Of a DNA stretch of 64,000 nt, positions 42,719-55,012 are shown piece by piece. The notes beneath the pieces are model-generated. The model did no database searches, was not told the DNA's origin, and saw only the letters and a list, made by a program, of their open reading frames with translations. The position numbers and the translations under genes are program-made. The stretch is from Bedellia somnulentella. Its lineage: Eukaryota; Arthropoda; Insecta; Lepidoptera; Bedelliidae. Numbering within the stretch: the first letter of the stretch is position 1; every line of letters starts with the position of its first letter. The DNA lies in NCBI GenBank assembly GCA_963576735.1, contig OY755182.1:5952001-6016000 (forward strand). Direction: 5' to 3'.

Positions 42719-43851
42719 CTGCGAACATGCTCGCATTGTGTTATTCAAAATTGTAGGTTTTATAATAGAAGGTAAACTTGAACTGTTTGAACAAGCTAAT
42801 GCTTGCAAAGTGAATACGATTTAGATTTGGTAGTCCTTCCATGAATTTCGAGGAAGATGGCGTGTTTAAGTTAGTGGTTTGCGCCGGCCTCAAATGTCGA
42901 TGGACTTGATTTTGTTTGTAATTTGTGCTTGTCCTTTAATTTTAACAAATTTGTTTTGTTTGGGTATTAGTTATAGTATTTTGTCACATTTTTCTTTCAC
43001 TGTCTCTCAAGAACATTGATTTTGGTTTCTCACATTCACTCCCATTCCATGTCAAAAGACGCCCTTGTAATATTAATTATCTCTTGCAACTATTCCACGG
43101 ATGATGTAGTTAAGTTAGCACTTGATTTAATGTAATAAATAACTTAAAAATATTTAATGCTGAATTTACCCTATTCTAAGCCCTTAATAACTCTAACGCA
43201 ACTTTGTCAAAAAGGCAAGACAGTGTTGGATAGCGTTATTGCTAGAGTGTTCCGAACCAGTATGTATTTTCCTTGTTTTCTCTCACACATGCACTAGAAT
43301 CCTCATAGCGTGCTATCAACGCACGTCCTCGTATTAGTTGACTCCCACAAAACACGTTTTGGCCGTATTGCCTAGTTTCATTATCCAGATAAAAAAGAGA
43401 AGAAAAAATTCCTAAACCCCTTTAAGAAGATGACCTTTATAAAACTGCGTCTATACTTATCCAAGTAGATAAATGTTAAGTAAATTCGTGCACAAATGTC
43501 TTTATTAAATTTACTCAAATAAAATGTACGAGAAAACAAACAAACGTAACCTATAGACCGCTTTATATGTATAAAGTTTCCATTTATTATTAAACTTACT
43601 ATGAATGTCAATGATTTATGCCAAAACTATAAGCTGATGCTAAGGAAACTAGAAATAAAATATGAAGAACTAAAATATTTTCATATAATAAACTGACAGT
43701 AAGGGTCAAAAGAAAGGATTATGAGTGACAAGGGTCTTGTTATATTGACACACTAAAAACTGACTTAGAATTTTGTCTTAGAACAAAGAAAATATTAAAG
43801 TAGCAGTAAATAAATAAGTAGGGCGAAATATTAAGAAACATACAAACATAT

Positions 43852-44093
43852 ATATACTCACGGCTATAAATCCCTAGAAGGGGTAGCCAGAGCTAAGGAA
43901 TCAGAAATTCCTCAGCCACTTTTGGAAGTTGCATGGGGAAAAGATGGTAAAATAAAGTTTGCTGGTGATGGGTCTCCTACCGCATCGCCCAAAACCCCTT
44001 AAAAACTCCCAATACCGCTAGTCGCCTCTTACGTTCACCCATCAGAAGAAATGGGGTAGTGCTATTCTAAGCCGAAACTGCACAGCAAACAGC
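43852..44093 (-). mobile_element. SIDE element (copy B of duplication)
   Basis: Counterpart of 39303-39540 and better preserved at the tail (TATACTCACGGCTATAAATC). 5' end CCGAAACTGCACAGCAAAC. Confidence 0.88.
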
Positions 44094-44484
44094 GACATTA
44101 GAAAAGTAGAACAAAATAATATCTGATAGGTTTTTGTTTACTAACTAGCTAAGAAATCATTACTAGGTATTAATATTTCAATATCTTCTTTCATCTTTAT
44201 TTTCATAATAACGTGAGGAATCTAATTGTTAATTTTACAGCATAGAATCTTCAGCATAGGTTTATTGAAATCTTGATGTTTGAATTTACTCAAGTGAAAT
44301 ATGAAAACGCGTAAGAAAATAAAACACCATTTTCATATAGTTAATTACGTAAGTAGTAAGCTGGTTAGAAGTTCGCATCTTAATTAGGCGCCGTGAAGTC
44401 GATTGCCACTGAGGTTAATAATTGGGTGAGTAAGGTGTTTCAAGGGAAAATGACTGCGACTAGAATATGATATCCTAAGACATA

Positions 44485-44722
44485 TATACATATACATACA
44501 TATACTCACGGCTATAAATCCCTAGAAGGGGTAGCCAGAGCTAAGGAATTAGAAATTCCTCATCCACTTTTGGAAACCAGTGTGGGGAAAAGATGGTAAA
44601 GTAAAGGGTGTAAAGTAAGTGATGGGTCTCCAACCGCCTCGCCCAAAAATCCCTTAATAGCCTCAATACCGTTAGTCGCCTCTTACGTACACCCACCGGA
44701 AGAAATGGGGTAGTGCTATGTA
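44485..44722 (-). mobile_element. SIDE element, 5'-truncated (copy B)
   Basis: Counterpart of 39945-40175, with the same truncation at GGGGTAGTGCTATG. Confidence 0.88.
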
Positions 44723-44785
44723 ACAGTATATATGTCAATAATATTAAATAATTAATTATTATTCGGCGGTTTTCTTTGTTTTAAT

Positions 44786-44938
44786 AAATGTTTTTGTGAC
44801 CCGTCACCAAAAATATTTATTATTACCATCTTTCCCCCAGTCAACTTCCAAAAGTGGCTGAGGAATTCCTCATTCCAAAGCTCTGGCTACCCCGTTAAGG
44901 GATTTATAGCCGTGAGTATATGTATGTATGTATGTATG
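44786..44938 (+). mobile_element. SIDE fragment, 3' half (copy B)
   Basis: Counterpart of 40235-40390, ending in (TATG)n at 44938. Confidence 0.85.
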
Positions 44939-45387
44939 TTCGGACTACTAACAGCAAACAATACAGTTAATGTTCATAAAAGAGTTATAAACTTAGCCAA
45001 TAACAAGTAGTCGCAAATATTAGAAATAACGTTGATTTTTTTGTATGTATGTATTTAAAAAACACTGCAGTGCACAACTAGTTTAACTACTAGAGTATAC
45101 TTTTTAAAACAACCAATGAAATACAGACAATGCCGACGCTACGAAACTTTACGATGTTAGTTAATCTCATTCCAATCCCGTTTCTGTATAATTAACAAGC
45201 GAAAATAATCTTGAGCTCTAAACTACCTTTGCAATTCTAATTACTGTGTTTTTCCAGGGAAATAGCAATTCTCCTTCTATTTAAATAAAATCACTGTAAT
45301 ATTGTGTTACAGTTACATCAAAAACATATTTTTTGTTACAATACATAATAAAAAGTCAAGATAATGCATAGAGTGCGCATTAGTAGT

Positions 45388-45643
45388 ACATACATACATA
45401 CATACATATACTCACGGCTATAAATCCCTAAAAGGGGTAGCCAGAGCTAAGGAATCAGAAATTCCTCAGCCACTTTTGGAAGTTGCGTGGGGAAAAGATG
45501 GTAAAATAAATGTTGTTGGTGATGCGTCTCCAACCGTATCGCCCAAAAATCCCTTAAAAGCCCCAGTACCGTTAGTCGCCTCTTACGAACACCCACCGGA
45601 AGAAATGGGGTAGTGCTATTCTATGCCTACACTACACAGCTTT
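45388..45643 (-). mobile_element. SIDE element, full length
   Basis: (TACA)n tail, ACTCACGGCTATAAATCCCT, full middle and GCCTACACTACACAGC. Just outside copy B, with no counterpart near copy A. Confidence 0.88.
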
Positions 45644-45965
45644 TTAACAAAATTTATTTAATTTACATGTCCTAATCCTTTAGGCAATAGGTCTCTTAGC
45701 ATTTTAACTACAGCTATTCATTAATGTAACATGTTTCAGTTTTTCGCATCGGTCCCACTTAGAGAATAGAATCTCACTAGTTTTCTCATAGAAAATGCGC
45801 GTGCGTTAACTCACAAAAAAGTGTTTTGTGTGAGTTATCCCCATCGCTTAAACTTGATTCAATAATTATAATAATGGACATGTATTTCGCCACCTAATAC
45901 TATAGGAAAATCATCAATCATAAGAAGCTAAAAAAAGTTATTGATAATCAAAATCATAAGGAGCC

Positions 45966-46200
45966 CGTGTAGTGACGGCTTAGAATAGCACTACCCCATT
46001 TCTACCCGGGGGTGATCGTAAGAGGCGACTAAGGGTGAAGGGGTGATTTTTGGGCGATGTGGTTGGAGCGGGTCCCACCAAAAACATTTATTGTTACTAT
46101 CTTTTCCCCACTCAACAAAGGTGGCTGAGGAATTTTTCATTCCAAAGCTCTGGCTACCCCGTTTAGGGATTTGTAGCCGTGAGTATATGTATGTATGTAA
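45966..46200 (+). mobile_element. SIDE element
   Basis: CCGTGTAGTGACGGCTTAGA start, internal shortening near GGTGAAGGGGTG, tail GGATTTGTAGCCGTGAGTAT plus (GTAT)n. Confidence 0.85.
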
Positions 46201-46547
46201 AATCATAAGGTTATTTATATCTTATCAATGTTTATATTATCCTCCATAGTCCAGATTGAGGAAATATAAGTATCGTAAAATTTTAGAAATCTCAAGTACA
46301 GCTTGCGTGTAATAAGTAAAAAATGGGTTATGCAGATATCGAGTGTATTAAGCCATATTCGTTACTATAAATTTATTTTTTTACAAAGTATATAAATAAT
46401 AGTATACAGACCGGATATAGCACACAAACAGTTAACCCCTAGAAGAGTGCAATAATTACTTGTAGCAAGGGATATTAACTGGATCATATAACTAGTAATA
46501 TATATAGTAATATATAATGTAATGTAATGTAATACCAAACAGAGAAT
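46201..46547. other. Unassigned AT-rich stretch
   Basis: Ends in short ATATAGTAATATATAATGTA repeats. No gene or family seen. Confidence 0.35.
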
Positions 46548-46667
46548 GAGCTCAAAAAGGCAGGTGTCTGAAGTATGAAGAATTACAGAGCATGTATGAA
46601 ACGATTGCTAGATGTGATCGGAGCTAGAGAGGTTTGTCAGGATTGTGCAGAGTGGCGATCGATAGTC
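46548..46667 (+). mobile_element. LINE-A 3' coding fragment without tail
   Basis: GAGCTCAAAAAGGCAGGTGT, AGCATGTATGAAACGATTGC, AGGTTTGTCAGGATTGTGCA and GCGATCGATAGTC; it then changes abruptly to unrelated GC-rich text. Loss of the tail suggests a later deletion or rearrangement at 46667. Confidence 0.75.
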
Positions 46668-46794
46668 GAGCAGTAGACAGTTCGGCAGCTGACCACCACT
46701 CGGTGGCGGTGACAGGGCGGGCGGTGTACAGTGCATGTTGCATGAAGACTGCAGGTACTTAGCGGAATTAAGCGAAGAAACTTATTAATCCTTG

Positions 46795-47730
46795 TGGTGC
46801 CAAAGAAGGTGCCGGATTCCTGACTTCGGTCACTTGTCACACCAAGCTGATATTACTGTTGGAGCACAAACTGTCACATACCATTTGGAGTGCACTGTTC
46901 TTTCATTTTCTACCACAACAGTGGCAATATGACCCGTTTAGCAGAAATACGAGACGACCATTTGTTTCTGTGTGCTTCGTGCACGGCGACATTTCGTTGG
47001 AGTTGGCTCGTCTTCAAAGCACCATACAGTCGACTGTCGCTTTGATTCGGGATCATAGTAATAAAGCCATGTTTCGTCACCAGTCAGTTTATCATATACG
47101 TTTTTTTTCTCGCCTCCGTCGAATTTATCTATCATGAATAGGCACCAATCAAACCGACGGTCTTTCTGCTCATCGGTAAGTTTGTGCGGCACCCATCTCG
47201 GACAACGTTTACGGAGAGAAAGGTGGTCGTGAATAATGGTTTGCATTGCTGCTGATCCAATTCCTAGTTTTTGCTCTAGCTCTACATATGTAATTCGCCA
47301 GTTTTTGCGAATAAGTTTTTTGACTGCACGAAAGTTTTCTTGCGTGACCGCGGTTGGCGGTCGTCCTGTCTTCACTTCATCTTCGAGACATCCCCTCCTC
47401 TTTTAAATTCAGCAAACCAATTGAATACTGTTGCTCGGGAACAAGCAGACTCACCAAAAATAGAAGCCAAAAGTTCAAAACAGTCTTGAGGCTTTAACCT
47501 TTTTTAAAGTCATAATAAATCATAGCGCGAGAATCACGTCGACTGAGCTCCATTGTTGCAAGTGAATTTTCGCCAGATTCTTGGAAAAATGATGCTCATT
47601 CAAATAAAAAATAAAAGTGTGTTCTATATTTAAATATGTCAATAAAAAACCAGCCTATAAGATGGTGTATAGCTTGCCAGTGTCAATTAAATGAGAAAAG
47701 AGTATCTATATTCTTTTGGCATGCCCCTCG
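46795..47730 (-). mobile_element. Mariner-1, main part
   Basis: The right end carries TTCTTTTGGCATGCCCC (47712-47728), the inverse of 42047-42063. The coding part is on the minus strand. The missing middle (the catalytic H-H-D-N to S-P-D-L region) is not seen between the two parts. Confidence 0.85.
46800..47553 (-). pseudogene. Mariner-1 transposase, N-terminal two thirds, broken
   Basis: A start codon at 47551-47553 gives M-E-L-S-R-R-D-S-R-A-M-I-Y-Y-D-F-K, the usual mariner opening. A TAA follows about 20 codons on, then a shifted frame with S-R-A-T-V-F-N-W-F-A-E-F-K-R-G, the helix-turn-helix region. After another shift comes the longest frame (46938-47375), with T-G-R-P-P-T-A-V, R-W-V-P-H-K-L-T, L-T-G-D-E-T-W-L (first catalytic Asp) and K-R-Q-S-T-V-W. 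A stop, then T-G-H-I-A-T-V and K-S-G-I-R-H-L-L-W-H-H in further frames near 46800-46937. At least two frameshifts and two stops: long dead. Confidence 0.88.
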
Positions 47731-47739
47731 TTTCTATAT

Positions 47740-48585
47740 TTATTTATTTACAATTAAGATAAAAAAATAATATAAGAAACACATTTATTCATTGCTACAA
47801 CTAAAATCATGAAAAACTAAATAAAAACTAAACAAAAATAAAATACAACAAGATTTTAAAAATAAGAGTTAAAAATAAAAACCATCGTCACAAGCCATCC
47901 CTGCGTAGCAATAAATTGGTGGCTGACTAAGCATTATCGTTGTGAGTAAATACTCACAGCACTGATTTTCAGTCACCGCCAGGAAACGCACGGACGAATG
48001 AAAACTAAATAACTAAAGTCAGTGCATAATATAAATATATCTACAATCATGATAATATACACATAACATATTCAATCAATCACAATGCAATATCAAGTAG
48101 TGAACAACTACATAAAATCAAAACAAAATATTATAATAATTATGAATATCTGACGAAAAATATGTATAAAAAAGGCAAGGCTCTACTATAGCAGACTTCT
48201 CCAGCTGGCGATTTTGAACAGCTGCGATATGTTCTTTGATATTGCGTCTGATAGGGAGTGACATCTTTTGGACTTCCAACCTGTGCTGCTACTTTTAGTA
48301 ATGGGGTAAAGACTGTCCTAATTGAGAACTTGTTCAATAATGATAATAATAAATAATAATAAATCTTGATTGCACATCACAAAAAAAACAACAATCACAA
48401 AAAAAGATCGGTACAAAAGCCAAAGTACAACTGGCGGTCTTATAACTAAGAGCGACCTCTTCCAGACAACCCACGAATAGAAAGATTTGCTGGATTAAAA
48501 ACATGTTCGGTAGATGTCCAATAAATTAAACTGATTTGCTTAAAAACTAAAATTATTCGTCAAACTATTATCTATCTATTTTAAA
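47740..48585. other. AT-rich stretch, probable worn LINE 3' regions
   Basis: TTTATTTATTTACAATTAAG at the left edge and TTATTATAAATAATAATAAA near 48340 look like reversed LINE tails. GACCTCTTCCAGACAACCC at 48455 is reminiscent of 3' regions of moth LINEs. No readable domain, so no family is named. Confidence 0.4.
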
Positions 48586-48589
48586 TATT

Positions 48590-49500
48590 ACTAAATATTT
48601 ATTAAGTTCTAACACACTTACATATAGTATTCCATAAAATAAATAATATTCAATAAATACAATACCTATGCAATGTATATAAAGATTTTTAAATAAAATA
48701 CATATATACATTTTACGACATATATAATAGAATATATAAACTTTTGTATGCAACACAGATAATATTATAGTGTTTCGGGGAGGAAGTGTTTTTTTACCAT
48801 GTTCTTGAAAATAGGGAGAGACTTGGCTAATCGCACCTCTACAGGAAGACCGTTCCATAGTTGTACAGCCTGGACGGTAAAGGAGAGGAACTGTGAAAAT
48901 TGGTGGAATGGGAAGGGGTACTCAACAAAAGATTGTGGTAAGAACGCAGATTGAGGTCATGTGAAGAGTGAAGGAATTGGAAACGCTCTTTAAGGTAGCA
49001 GGATTAAGCAAGATAGAGTACAGGAGAGACAGAGTATGTGCATTCCGGCGGAGACGAATTGGAAGCCACTGAAGTTTATTGCGATACGCAGAAACATGGT
49101 CATATTTACGCAATCCGAAAATAAACCTAATACATAAATTTTGTAAGCGCTCAAGTTTGTTGAGTTGATCTTCAGTTAGATGGAGATAGCAGGTGTCAGC
49201 ATTATCAAGAATAGGCAGTAGAAGAGATTGGGCTAACGCAGTTTTGGTAGCAGTAGGGAGAAAGTTACGTAGCCTCCTGAGACCCTGCTGACGCAAACAG
49301 CTTCCGGCTTACTAAATCCAGTTGCGGCACCCAAGATAAGGTGCTATCTATCATCTCACCAAGGTTTTTTACATCAGCGCTGAAAGGAATGGATGTGCCA
49401 TCAAATAAAACAGGCGGTAGTGATTTATAGTCAATCTTGGAAACAATTCGTGAGCCACCAACTATAATTATTTGCGTTTTATTCGGATTAACTCAATCCA
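48590..49500 (-). mobile_element. LINE-D fragment (CR1/Jockey-like), C-terminal region
   Basis: Minus-strand LINE remnant. The coding part is 48775-49500 in several frames, followed to the left by an AT-rich 3' region down to about 48590. It differs from LINE-A, B and C. Confidence 0.7.
48775..49500 (-). pseudogene. LINE-D reverse transcriptase C-terminus, frameshifted
   Basis: From right to left: N-P-N-K-T-Q-I-I-I-V-G-G and D-S-T-L-S-W-V-P-Q in one frame (about 49300-49490), then the open frame 48922-49296 with L-A-Q-S-L-L-L-P-I-L-D, L-N-K-L-E-R-L-Q-N-L-C-I-R-F and L-R-K-Y-D-H-V-S, then S-F-T-V-Q-A-V-Q-L-W-N-G-L-P in another (about 48800-48890). This order (thumb, R-L-Q-N, W-N-x-L-P ending) is typical of Jockey/CR1 supergroup elements. 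The reverse transcriptase core is missing. Confidence 0.75.
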
Positions 49501-49716
49501 TATGCTTAATGAGCCGACCTTATCTGTCACCCCTCTGACATACGGTAGAAAAGCAGGCTGTCTTGGTACGTCCAATCTTTTGACCCTATTTCTGCGTCTA
49601 GATTACCGGTTCCCCTCCAGCTTGTAGCCATTATCGCGAAGCAAATTCTGAATAAGTGACAGCTCGTCCGCAACATATGCAGAGTCACAAAGAGCATGAG
49701 CTCGGCGGATCATCTA

Positions 49717-49800
49717 AAGGTGACAAAGTTTAGAAGTATTAGTACCTCTGCCAGCCCCTTCGGGGATATTCGGTGTGAACGTTTATGTTCTGTTATGTTC
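49717..49800 (+). mobile_element. SINE-2 tail fragment
   Basis: GTGACAAAGTTTAGAAGTAT, TACCTCTGCCAGCCCCTTCG, ATATTCGGTGTGAACG and TTTATGTTCTGTTATG. About 80 bases, like the nested tail at 41803-41879. Confidence 0.85.
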
Positions 49801-49804
49801 TTTT

Positions 49805-50334
49805 CAGCTTCTTTGCGGTTTTTCACAAGTTACACAAGTATATAAGATTTTCTTCATGTTTAAACTTTGATAAGATTTATTAGAAAATTAAAAAATGTAT
49901 GTTTTAAGATTTGGGATATTAATGGTAAAAACTGTTATTAACGATATTAAATCACACATAAATGAATTCAGTTTCCGTTGAGGTTTTCTTAACTTCAGCC
50001 TATATTTTTTGTGCTGTCTGAGTAACTTCCATAAAACCTTCTTCGTCTTTGCCCTTAACTTAATTGCTAAAGTTATAAAAACGCTGAACCTTGTGCTTTT
50101 GACTGAAATGGATGAAGAGGGTTTTTGGATTTACAGTATCACGTAAAAGTTTTTTAAAATTTTTGTGCTCATAAAGTGAAGTTTCTCGTAGTGAAATTAG
50201 TCATGTAAACCTACTTATAATCGAAATTTTCTTTGAATTCGAGCACTAGTGCCATAATGTATTTATACTTTAATTTAATTCCAACAAAATACGTACAGTT
50301 TTCCAAATAAATGAGGTTTAATTATAACATAACA
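49805..50334. other. Unassigned AT-rich stretch
   Basis: No family match and no plausible exon found. Confidence 0.35.
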
Positions 50335-50410
50335 TTACATATACTCACGCCACGAGTTTCCATTGGAATAGGCAGAGACTATCGATCATCACTTCATATG
50401 ATCATGATGT
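50335..50410 (-). mobile_element. LINE-A tail fragment
   Basis: CATATACTCACGCCACGAGT, TCCATTGGAATAGGCAGAG and ACTATCGATCATCACTTCAT, then similarity fades. Confidence 0.75.
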
Positions 50411-52485
50411 GGAGCATTTGCATCCAATTCCATACAAAAGTTTTCAAATATTACCTGTGAATATTGCTGCATAAAACAGGCCCATGATGGTGATGGAAAA
50501 ACACTGATAAATGAAACCCGTGATTTGAAAGGCATGTCTGTCATGGCATAGCATGTCATTAAGCTGTGTCAGATCTCTCTCTGGTCGTGTCCCTGAACGA
50601 ATAAAGCCTTTTGGGTAGGTTTTACTCACTATAGATTTCAGGAGGCTTATCTAAATAAGCAAGGCGTGGAAGTCCATAAGTTGGTATGATAAGATACTTG
50701 ATTTAATCAACTTTCTTATGACGGTACACTCATGAAGAGGCAACAGCAAGTCAATGCTAAAATCAAGCATGTTGCAACTTACATGATTTTAGCTTTTTCA
50801 CGATCATAATTCTTAGTCAAGTAAGTTATTTGCTTGTTTTTAGCTAAGTAATTGTAACATAAATAATGGGGTAAGACTATGCTAAAAGCATTTTCATTCT
50901 GCATTGGCGTTACTGTAAAGGTCAAGTCAAAAAATATATTTATATCATTAGAAAACTACATCACGTCGTACATATCCAAAAATCATCAAGATCCGTCAAT
51001 TACTTTAAGAAATATTTAAATTTAAAGAAAAAAAATGTTTTTTCGCTCCCCTGTAAAATTTGCCAAAAACGACATACTTGTTTTTAGTTTAACACAGCCG
51101 AGCTGTTGAGGAGACTTTCATTATCTACCTACAACAAAGGACGACAATCTTTCCCTTTTAAAAGTATATTAAAAGTATCCTATATCCGTCGCCTGGTTTT
51201 AAGTTACTTGTCCATATTTTTTAGCCAAAACGGTATAGCACTTTGTTAGTTAGTTTGTATTATTAACACGATTTTTTTATAAAAATATAGATGAGTTCTG
51301 AGGCTTTTAGATTTATGTATTTAAGGTTTAATATGTAATCCAATATGTTGAGTGTCCAATTTATGGAGTTTAGGAATTTAATAAAGAATAAATATTAGAT
51401 AATACTCGTATTAAAGACAACGTATTCGCTACTTACAATTTATGAAAGCACTTTTTAAATATGAATATCAAACCTTACTTCAGAAATTTGTTATGATGGG
51501 AAACTTTGTTTATTCATATACATATTCCTTAAAATCACGATGGCAATACTGGGATAGAGTAACAGTAAGATGAAAGTAAGTTTCACTGTCGTGAAATATT
51601 TATTTCCCATAGTCATGAACATCACTTACTGAACTTATTTTTTATTTGTCTTTAAGTCATTTTTAAGGAAAGAGGAATCTTTAGTATACAGAGGGTCAAC
51701 TTTTCGTATCGAGAACGATAATAGGTATACTTGTCTCTTCTTCTTACCGACATAATAAATTATTTCTGTTCCGCTCACAAAAAACGAATATTCGTATTTT
51801 GAAATTTCTGATATATGAGAGATACATGGTGATATTTGACGAATCCGACGATCCTCCGCAGTTGACGTTGGCATTTGCAAGCGCCAATATTTATTTTGTT
51901 TTATACATATCAAAATCCGAATATTCGGTGCGTGCGAGGCAGCTGTTAGTAATAAATGTAAATATGGGTAGAAGAGATAAGAAGGTTAATTTTCATTCTG
52001 GATGTGAAGAGTATACCTTCTGAATTTCTGATATTTTTTGAATCGACAAGCGACAATACACACTAGGTTGGCATGGGACCGTCGGATGCCAATAAAAGGA
52101 GCGAAGCGAGCAATTGCCTGATTCTCAGATATTACTTATCGTTTTGTTGGTTTACCTAAACGCGTGGTTGATTCTACACAAAACTGCATGGTAGTTACAG
52201 TCCTGATTTGAAAAACTTAAATTGTTTATAATGTTCATTGTTTAAAAAAACATATCTAAATAGTTAAATACCAATTTTCTTTGATAAAAAAAATGTTAAA
52301 ATAATTTTCGGAAAAATGTTCTAGAACTTGAATATTAGCGTTCAAAAGTTCGAAAAATTACCAACTGTCGGAGCGCAAACGGACGTGACTTGGGGACGAT
52401 CGAATATGAAAAAACTAGATGAAAACTGAGCTTCGCTGTGGTGAAATTTGGCATAAAATACACATCTAGGTACAAAATATAGGTA
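50411..52485. other. About 2 kb without a recognised gene
   Basis: Short frames (50444-50629, 51635-51913 minus; 51799-52023 plus) overlap or lack domains. The text around 50930-51230 (ATTAGAAAACTACATCACG; CCGTCGCCTGGTTTTAAG) and 52080-52480 (GGAGCGAAGCGAGC; AACTTGGGGACGATCG-like) looks repeat-derived but matches nothing else here. A conserved exon may have been missed. Confidence 0.35.
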
Positions 52486-52740
52486 GATCGCCGTGTAGTC
52501 TCGGTTTAGAATAACACTACCCCGTTTCTAACGATGGGTGTACGCAAGAGGCGACTAACGGTATTGGGGCTTTCAAGGGATTTTTGGGCGATGCGTTTAA
52601 AGACCCATTACCAACAACCTTCACTTTCCCTTCAACCTTCACCTTCAATTTTCCAAAAGTGGCTGAGGAATTTCTAAATCCTTAGCTCTGGCTACCCCTT
52701 CTAGGGATTTAAAGCAGTGAGTATAAGTAAGTAAGTAAGT
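52486..52740 (+). mobile_element. SIDE element, near full length
   Basis: CCGTGTAGTCTCGGTTTAGA start, GGCGACTAACGGTATTGGGG, a small CCTTCACTTTCCCTTCAACC expansion, tail GGGATTTAAAGCAGTGAGTA plus (TAAG)n. The tail microsatellite has drifted from TATG to TAAG. Confidence 0.85.
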
Positions 52741-54309
52741 ATACTTTTGTAGTCATCTGTTCTCAAGGAATATTAAAGGTAAGCAAGGCATAGATTCGTC
52801 TAGATTCGTTCATTGATTTTATCTATTAATTATTATTATAGATATCTTTTTTTCTTCAGTCAGCACAAACTGCCTAGGTAGACGGCAACAGTCTAGGATA
52901 CGGTAGCTCTTACTGCGCGCGGCCTAAGGGGGCCTATCGAACAATAAGGGGTATCCTAGCGTATGGCTGAATACCGACATACATACTAAATTTGCTATCG
53001 TTACGAAAAGCCCTTCGCTGCATCGACTTGCCAGAATTGTGACAATATTTACCAAATGCAAGGAGAAACAACAAACAAATACACGACCAATGAAAGATTT
53101 TATGAAATACTTCGACTACTTCAATACGATTTTCGGCATAATGAGTACAATCAGAACAAATTAATACAAATAGAGACGCAGAAACTGTTATTACTGACTG
53201 GACTAGATATAAGTCATGAATTCGAACAAACGTGTTCTAAGTTCCTGCTTGCGTAATTGCTAGGCTTATTGTAGTTTGGAAGTCTGCACTACAATTTGGT
53301 GATGCACTACAGCGGATACAAAAGTGGCAAAAATAATATTATCGAGAAACGTCAAAGACTGAAGTATATAGTATCTATAATAATTTCGTTAAGGAGTATG
53401 GTAGACTCAATCGAAACTTTCTTGTCCTTTGCGAAACGATTGAAAAACATTATGAAACGGAACGTTTATGTCATCGGGTGACAGTCAAAATGGCGACTAA
53501 GATTTGTTTGTCAGCAATCAGCACCATTAAAATTTAGCAAAATACTCGACAATCCGAATTTTGCGGATAGATGTTGTCGACTCAAAATCATTATTTTTTT
53601 ATGTATTATTATTCAGGTAAGGTTTCGATCGAGTCTACCGTACCCCGTGACGAAATTATTAATATAGATTCTATTTTCACGCGCTGGCATTGTTTACGTA
53701 ATTTTTCCATATACTAACATTATATTTTTTTAATGGTGATTATTCCTCCGATTTTTATCAAATTTGACATAAACCATCTAGACATAGTCCTTGACAACCA
53801 TGCAAAATTTCAGGGTTCTGAGTTGAGCCGCTTGGGAGGAGTACGATCACAACGAAATGCAAAAGTCGGGGGTAAATGGAGCTTCGCTCGCTACGCTCGC
53901 TTCGCTCCAATAAACTACAATACATATACAAACACATAAGATTTTCATTGACGAAGATATTGCAGCAAAAGATCTTTAATTAGGAATTTCTTTACTTTGT
54001 TACACGAAATACTGAATGAGAATCCTTACATTAAAATTTAATGTTCATCATTCCACTTTAGCGCCCTACAACAAGTTCTTTTACAAATAAATCTCATATT
54101 AATAGCTAATTAGTCCCTTTCGTTGTTTCGTGTTTATTCTATGACATGAAATACCATTCAATGTCATTTGCTTGTAAGAGTATACAGTTATATAACGCCT
54201 TTTCAAATATTGTATAATTACGTTGTTTTCTGAACGATTGAGAGAAAATACAAATGTATGAAAATAAATCAAATTAAGGTATTTGATTGTGATTTTGAAA
54301 TAAGTATTT
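52741..54309. other. Unassigned stretch with a GC hairpin
   Basis: Frames at 53056-53256 and 53296-53481 have no recognised domain. At 53876-53911 GGAGCTTCGCTCGCTACGC folds against GCTCGCTTCGCTCC, a short imperfect palindrome also hinted at 52098 (GGAGCGAAGCGAGC), a pattern common in insect repeats. Confidence 0.35.
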
Positions 54310-54500
54310 ATTAACACCGTTCTAACTCAATAGGGGAAACACATGCCTTTAACGCAGACAAACGTGGATCGGGCTTACTCCAATTTGTTTCTTCTTAAGT
54401 CATATGTTAGTTAATTTATCACGGTTGTTAGCAACTGGTCACGAAAAGCATCGTGAGAAAACCCATATGTCTAAGTGATAATTAATCATGATATAACTAG
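54310..54500 (+). mobile_element. SINE-2, old 3'-truncated copy
   Basis: CACCGTTCTAACTCAATAGG (A-box area), GGATCGGGCTTACTCCAATT, TCACGGTTGTTAGC and CATCGTGAGAAAACCCATAT. Fades after 54500. Confidence 0.65.
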
Positions 54501-55010
54501 GTATATGATGCATATATCAATTACATATGTTTTTTGGTAGATAACTGAAATAGTAAGGAATAACTCAGGCCACTTCTTTTTCATTATTTTTTACTCGTGC
54601 AATGCGGTCCGCTCATTAAAAAACACATACAGATAATCAGAAGACTATTCCGGAATAACTGTCGAACATAATGAAAAAAAGAGATCAAAAGGCGTGAAAA
54701 TTAATACTGAATACACTTTGAAAGGAATGATTAATTCACGGTTGCTTTCTTCTGGTACCTAACGGGCTTCTCTAAGCTTTCCTAATTAGGTACTGATGAA
54801 TTAATATAGCGAAATATATTATGTACCCGCCTTTGAAAAGCTTCGAAACCTTACTGAGTGTGCGGGAAAAGGTCTTACCCGATGGTTACCCGGTGACTAA
54901 GCTAAACTTAGGGATGACTAGTTGAGCAATTCGTTGAGGTACGTTATTTGGTTCATTGCTTCTGATTTTCCGTAACATTATGTGAATGGTCATCATTATC
55001 ACAGCCCATA
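54501..55010. other. Unassigned AT-rich stretch
   Basis: No gene or family recognised. Confidence 0.35.
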
Positions 55011-55012
55011 TA

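Larger units (their letters stand above)
42206..45256. repeat. Segmental direct duplication, copy B (inside split mariner-1)
   Basis: Copy of 37197-40700, beginning TTTTTGTGTGCAATAAGC right at the break in mariner-1 and ending TTTGCAATTCTAATTACTG. It has a deletion joining SINE-2 body (GCAATAGGCCTGCCC at about 42718) directly to TGCGAACATGCTCGCATTG. SIDE copies at 43852-44093, 44485-44722 and 44786-44938, and the LINE-A scrap at 42990-43383, correspond one-to-one with copy A. Confidence 0.92.
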
